DNA of 36,006 bases from Sulfurimonas sp. (GTDB lineage: Bacteria; Campylobacterota; Campylobacteria; Campylobacterales; Sulfurimonadaceae). The stretch is taken from the NCBI GenBank assembly GCA_028684815.1, contig JAQUFE010000020.1:1-36006 (forward strand), read 5' to 3'. The notes beneath the pieces were generated by a model that ran no database searches, was not told where the DNA came from, and was given only the letters and a program-made list of their open reading frames with translations. Made by a program: the position numbers and the translations under genes. This document shows, piece after piece, positions 32,786 to 36,006 of the stretch (its first letter is position 1; the number at the start of each line of letters is the position of its first letter).

Positions 32786-35008
32786 TTAAAGAGTAATTAC
32801 TTTTGCACCAAATCCGCCCATATGTTGCGGTGCATCTTCAAATTTTTTAACTTTAGGATGAGATTTGAGGAAGTTTTTAACTGCATATGAGAGCTTTCCA
32901 GTTCCTATGCCGTGATAGACTAAGACTTCATCCCAGCCATTAAGCAGTGCATCTGAGAGAAACTTATCTAGGGTCTCTTCAGCCTCTTCGGCTCTCATAC
33001 CATGTAAGTCGCACTTTAGCCCTGCTTTTTTCTCTACGCTCACCTTTATAGTTGCTTGTGGTTTGACATTTATATGTTTAGTCGGTTTTAAATCTTTTGT
33101 TTTTACACGTAGTCTCATACCACCAACCTCTATCAGCGCCTCTTTTTTATCTTTTATGGAGATTATGCTGCCTTTGTTATCTCTATATTTTATAAAGTCA
33201 CCGATTTTGTAAACATGGTTGTTTATACTCGGTTCTGCCTTCTTTTTTGGTAGGTTAAGATTTGCCTTGTTCATGGCTCTATGAATGGCTTTTGTATCAC
33301 CTGCCTTTGCGGCTTTTTTTGCTTCATCTATAGCGATATCATAAGCAAGTCTTAGTTCTTTTTTATCATATTCTAGCTCTAATCTTAACTTCTCTCTTTG
33401 AGCCTTTAGTTCAAGCTCTTTTAGCTTTAATTCATCAAGCTTTTCATCAACTCTCTTATGCTTTTGTTTTAACTCTCTCTCAAGCTGTGAACCCCGCTCT
33501 ATAAGAAGATTTAGCCTCTCACTATTGTCTCCATAAACATTTTTTGCCTCAGCTACTATTGCGCTTGAGATGCCATATCTAAGAGCCGTCTCAAAAGCAT
33601 AACTCCTACCTATAATACCTTGCATAAACTCGTAAGTTGGAGCTCTTAGCTCTTCATCGTAAAGTGCAGCCATTAGCTCAACATCATCACGGTCTGCCAT
33701 TAGAGCTGCTAAGCGTTTATGGTGTGTAGTAACTACAACTTTCTGGCCTCTTTGTATAAGGTCATCCAGGATAACTTTAAACAGAGCCGCAGCCTCGTCA
33801 CTATCTGTTCCAAGCTCAATCTCATCGATGCCAACTAGAGCAGACTTATGTGCAAAGATTTTTGAAAACTCTTGCATCCGTCCAGCAAAGGTGGAGATGT
33901 CATTTTTTACATTTTGTGGATCATCTATAATGGCTAGGATTTCCTTGAAACTCCCTATATGAGACTTATGCTCATTTATTGCCATGGGAATAATGTATTT
34001 TGCCATAAAGGCAGATGCGAGGATTGATTTGAGTAGCATCGTCTTTCCACCAGCATTTACACCAGTTATCATAAGTATGTTTTTACTAAAATCTACGCTT
34101 AATGGTTTAGGTTTATGTAGGGCAGGGTGGATGAAATCTTTTAAAATAATTTTAGAGTCATTTTTTGAACTCTTTATGAGTTGAAGATTTTTACTCTTTG
34201 CAAAAATAGCTCTTGCTTGGTAGTTGTCAAATTTTGTAAACTCTTTATCTATAAAGTTTATAAAGGGTAAAAGCTCACTAAGAATGAGAGAGAACTCTTT
34301 TGCATAAGTATAAAATATAGCCTCTCTCTCTTGTTCAATAAAGCGAATCTGCTCTTTTGACTTTAAGATGCTATCGGGCGAGACATAAAAAAATCCACCA
34401 CTACTTCGTCCAACTACTGCGCCTTTTAGAACATGGTTAAAACCACCACGAACTAAAAGAGCCTCTTCATTGTTTACTAGGTGAATCTGCGTATCTACTA
34501 AATATCCTGAGAGTTTAGAACTTGACATAAGTCTCTTCATAGAGTCGCTCATGTTGTTTTTATGCTCTTGTATTCTTTTGGCTAAACCAAAGAGCATCTC
34601 GTCTAAGTTTTCATCAAAGAGGCCATCAACTCTAAAATATTTTTCAACCTCTGTAAACTTCTCATGAACTTCAATTTTTTGCATCCATTCGCCAATTATT
34701 CCATCAAAGTCTTGGTTTTTAAAGTAGTTGAAATATCTAACAACTTTTACTATCTCAAAAATTTGTTCAAAATTAAGCACGCCTCTTTTTTTCAGATGCG
34801 CTTTGATGTTAAAAAAGTCACTAACTTTAGGAGGAGCTTTAAACTCTAAGTTATCAAGTGCTTTTATATATTTAAAATGCAGCTCTTGGTCGCCTTCAAT
34901 GTAGAGAGAACTCTCTCTTGCATAAAAGCTCTTAAACTGCGCTATATGCTCAGATAAGTCAAGTTGTTCTATTAGTCTATCTATTTTGGAAGTTTTGTTT
35001 ATGGACAT
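32786..35008 (-). CDS. mutS2: MutS2 ATPase/endonuclease
   Basis: A 740-residue MutS2. An ATPase core with Walker A GVNAGGKT (316-323), GIDEIELGTD (Walker B) and TTHHKRL switch region is followed by a long charged coiled coil (about 505-575), a KOW-like part and a C-terminal Smr nuclease domain (about 662-740) with DLHGMR (667-672) and YHGIGTGKL. It lacks the mismatch-recognition domain of MutS1. In Helicobacter pylori MutS2 suppresses recombination; in Bacillus it splits collided ribosomes. Either or both may apply. The murC-small gene-mutS2 neighbourhood is shared with Helicobacter and Campylobacter, with a cold-shock gene added here. Confidence 0.96.
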   Translation of the reverse strand: MSINKTSKIDRLIEQLDLSEHIAQFKSFYARESSLYIEGDQELHFKYIKALDNLEFKAPPKVSDFFNIKAHLKKRGVLNFEQIFEIVKVVRYFNYFKNQDFDGIIGEWMQKIEVHEKFTEVEKYFRVDGLFDENLDEMLFGLAKRIQEHKNNMSDSMKRLMSSSKLSGYLVDTQIHLVNNEEALLVRGGFNHVLKGAVVGRSSGGFFYVSPDSILKSKEQIRFIEQEREAIFYTYAKEFSLILSELLPFINFIDKEFTKFDNYQARAIFAKSKNLQLIKSSKNDSKIILKDFIHPALHKPKPLSVDFSKNILMITGVNAGGKTMLLKSILASAFMAKYIIPMAINEHKSHIGSFKEILAIIDDPQNVKNDISTFAGRMQEFSKIFAHKSALVGIDEIELGTDSDEAAALFKVILDDLIQRGQKVVVTTHHKRLAALMADRDDVELMAALYDEELRAPTYEFMQGIIGRSYAFETALRYGISSAIVAEAKNVYGDNSERLNLLIERGSQLERELKQKHKRVDEKLDELKLKELELKAQREKLRLELEYDKKELRLAYDIAIDEAKKAAKAGDTKAIHRAMNKANLNLPKKKAEPSINNHVYKIGDFIKYRDNKGSIISIKDKKEALIEVGGMRLRVKTKDLKPTKHINVKPQATIKVSVEKKAGLKCDLHGMRAEEAEETLDKFLSDALLNGWDEVLVYHGIGTGKLSYAVKNFLKSHPKVKKFEDAPQHMGGFGAKVITL

Positions 35009-35119
35009 TATTTATTTTTTACCTAATCTGTTGCTTTGTTAGTAGAATTTTAGCTGAAATATAATTATTGAATCTTAGGTGGTGAAAATTGGGGGAAGAA
35101 ATGTAAAAAGTTATTTTTT

Positions 35120-35164
35120 AAAAAAAAGTTGAGTAGAAGATATTGAGTAGAAAATCTACTCAAT
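35120..35164 (-). terminator. Cold-shock gene terminator with competing stems
   Basis: On the minus-strand RNA, TTGAGTAGA (35155-35163) can pair with either of two TCTACTCAA copies (35143-35151 or 35129-35137). The near pairing is a 10-bp stem without a T tail; the far pairing runs straight into eight T residues (35120-35127). Only the second is a standard terminator, so the two structures are mutually exclusive. Confidence 0.6.
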
Positions 35165-35176
35165 ATTTAAAAAAGA

Positions 35177-35395
35177 TTACAGACCTGTAACGTTTTCTGC
35201 TTGTGGGCCTTTTTCGCCTTGACCAATTTCAAAAGTCACTTTTTGACCTTCGTTTAGTGAAACACGATCGTAACCATTGCTGTTAACTTGACGGAAGTGT
35301 ACGAATACATCTTTACCACCATCTTCTTGCTCGATAAAACCGAAACCTTTTTCGCTATTGAACCATTTTACTGTTCCATTTACTAATGCTGCCAT
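35177..35395 (-). CDS. cspA: Cold-shock domain protein
   Basis: A 72-residue CspA-type OB-fold protein binding single-stranded RNA or DNA, keeping mRNA open at low temperature. RNP1 is KGFGFI (16-21) and RNP2 VFVHF (30-34); [12 protein letters not shown] and GPQAENV are also canonical. The segment after RNP2 ([19 protein letters not shown]) is slightly longer than in E. coli CspA. GGAT precedes the ATG. It is a single-gene unit: it has a promoter with leader structure upstream and a hairpin terminator directly after. The symbol denotes the family; several csp genes usually exist. Confidence 0.94.
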   Translation of the reverse strand: MAALVNGTVKWFNSEKGFGFIEQEDGGKDVFVHFRQVNSNGYDRVSLNEGQKVTFEIGQGEKGPQAENVTGL

Positions 35396-35460
35396 TGTAA
35401 ATCCTTTATGTTTAATTACACCTAATAGGTGGTTGAAAATCTAATATGAAGTCTTATTTT

Positions 35461-35494
35461 TAGGTGAATTATACTGGTAACACAAAGTCGTCAA
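35461..35494 (-). promoter_or_regulatory. Cold-shock gene promoter
   Basis: On the minus strand TTGACG (35489-35494) and TATAAT (35468-35473) are 15 bases apart, predicting a start near 35461 and a leader of about 65 bases. The leader contains CACCT-ATT-AGGTG (35419-35431), and a second CACCT copy at about 35463-35467 lies at or just before its 5' end. Confidence 0.55.
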
Positions 35495-35588
35495 TGCAAA
35501 GCAATCTAAAGATGTAACTCGAATCATCTTTCATTGGCGGTAGTATAGCAGAATAAAATGAAAAGTGTAGTTAAATTTGCAAATTTAG

Positions 35589-35918
35589 CTATTCGCAATT
35601 AGTTGCACTTATCATTTGCCCATAATTAGGGGTTTTCTCCTTGCCAATAAAAGTATAAGTTCCGATACTAATAGTGTAATTTGTATTATTTACATCTACT
35701 CCATTGCAATTTATTGTTTTACCTTGGTTAAATTTCATCACTGCATTTAGCATCTTGTCTCTTTGAGCATTAGAATAAGCGTTAAAAGCAATAGCACCTA
35801 AAATTATACTAAATACTACAATCGTAATGATTATTTTTTGATTTTTGTTAAGTTCTGTAAAATAGTGTAAAACCAAAAAGAAAAGTCCTACAATTACAAG
35901 TCCAGCAATATATGCCAT
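35589..35918 (-). CDS. Small membrane protein, function unknown
   Basis: 109 residues. Two hydrophobic segments (about 2-19 and 29-47) separated by a short polar turn (LNKNQK) form a hairpin in the inner membrane, followed by a polar domain with KGTINCNGVD-like features (QGKTINCNGVDVNNTNYTI, and a C-terminal NCE). The two cysteines could pair if this part faces the periplasm. No family was recognised. It starts on the last base of the murC stop (TAATG), so it is translationally coupled to murC; a small gene in this position is also known in Helicobacter and Campylobacter. Confidence 0.72.
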   Translation of the reverse strand: MAYIAGLVIVGLFFLVLHYFTELNKNQKIIITIVVFSIILGAIAFNAYSNAQRDKMLNAVMKFNQGKTINCNGVDVNNTNYTISIGTYTFIGKEKTPNYGQMISATNCE

Positions 35919-36006
35919 TAAGCAGTACCTCTTATTTGATAAGTTATATCTCCAGCACCAAAACCGATGATGAGACCTTTGTTTAGAGTCTTTAGAGTCT
36001 CTTTGT
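35918..36006 (-). CDS. murC: UDP-N-acetylmuramate--L-alanine ligase, C-terminal end only
   Basis: The last 28 codons of a minus-strand frame end in KGLIIGFGAGDITYQIRGTA and a stop (35918-35920). The GAGDIT motif close to the C-terminus is the characteristic end of MurC, the cytoplasmic ligase adding L-alanine to UDP-MurNAc in peptidoglycan synthesis. The rest lies beyond the window. The call is supported by the known murC-mutS2 neighbourhood. Confidence 0.85.
   Translation of the reverse strand, partial: KETLKTLNKGLIIGFGAGDITYQIRGTA

Overview
The window is about 36 kb of AT-rich bacterial chromosome. It almost certainly comes from a Campylobacterota (epsilonproteobacterial) member, most like Sulfurimonas and its relatives. 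This rests on protein sequences and on gene orders known from Helicobacter and Campylobacter: pyrH-rpoZ-spoT-tyrS-flavin oxidoreductase-amidase, flhA-rrf2-rpsO, and murC-small gene-mutS2. The species cannot be fixed from the sequence. Most of the window is housekeeping core genome. No prophage, transposase, CRISPR array, tRNA or rRNA was seen.

Layout. 1-7387 (+): UMP kinase (5' end cut off), a 651-base non-coding stretch packed with repeats and hairpins, RNA polymerase omega, a bifunctional (p)ppGpp synthetase/hydrolase, TyrRS, a nitronate-monooxygenase-like flavoprotein and a cell-wall amidase. 7384-11075 (-): DHH phosphoesterase, flagellar export gate FlhA and an Rrf2 regulator. 11185-13877 (+): a membrane protein with a periplasmic CxxCH (haem-type) sensor, PAS, GGDEF and EAL domains, then rpsO. 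14064-14780 (-): kdsB, divergent from a tightly coupled + operon (TrmN6-like methyltransferase, YkgJ-type cysteine-cluster protein, TPR lipoprotein, trpC; 14855-17997). 18058-18501 (-): YqeY. 18566-20768 (+): flgH behind a good sigma-54 promoter, overlapped by an exported transglutaminase-fold protein. 20778-22316 (-): SulP transporter. 22439-23930 (+): YajG-like lipoprotein and tandem universal-stress protein. 24105-27616 (-): valS and a soluble GGDEF protein. 27790-29877 (+): UvrD-type helicase. 29878-35008 (-): mutS2, thioredoxin-fold protein, small exported protein, HI0933-type flavoprotein, EI24-type membrane protein. 35177-36006 (-): cold-shock protein, a small membrane protein and the 3' end of murC.

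Themes. Regulatory nucleotides recur: an RSH enzyme next to omega, a composite GGDEF/EAL protein and a separate GGDEF protein. Envelope and flagellar genes (amidase, KdsB, MurC, FlhA, FlgH, lipoproteins) are scattered among them. Spacing is very tight: several genes overlap by 1-13 bases and one pair by 56 bases, and two convergent pairs abut or overlap at their stop codons. Four genes (spoT, flhA, the SulP gene, the uvrD-like gene) appear to start with TTG.

No single new multi-gene system stands out. The most unusual material is non-coding: the repeat block inserted between pyrH and rpoZ (559-1209), including a two-armed palindrome whose stems differ in sequence but keep pairing; the hairpin and 18-base tandem-repeat block after the stress-protein gene (23931-24104); face-to-face promoters between kdsB and the methyltransferase gene; a competing-hairpin terminator after the cold-shock gene; and an apparently leaderless start for the haem/c-di-GMP protein.
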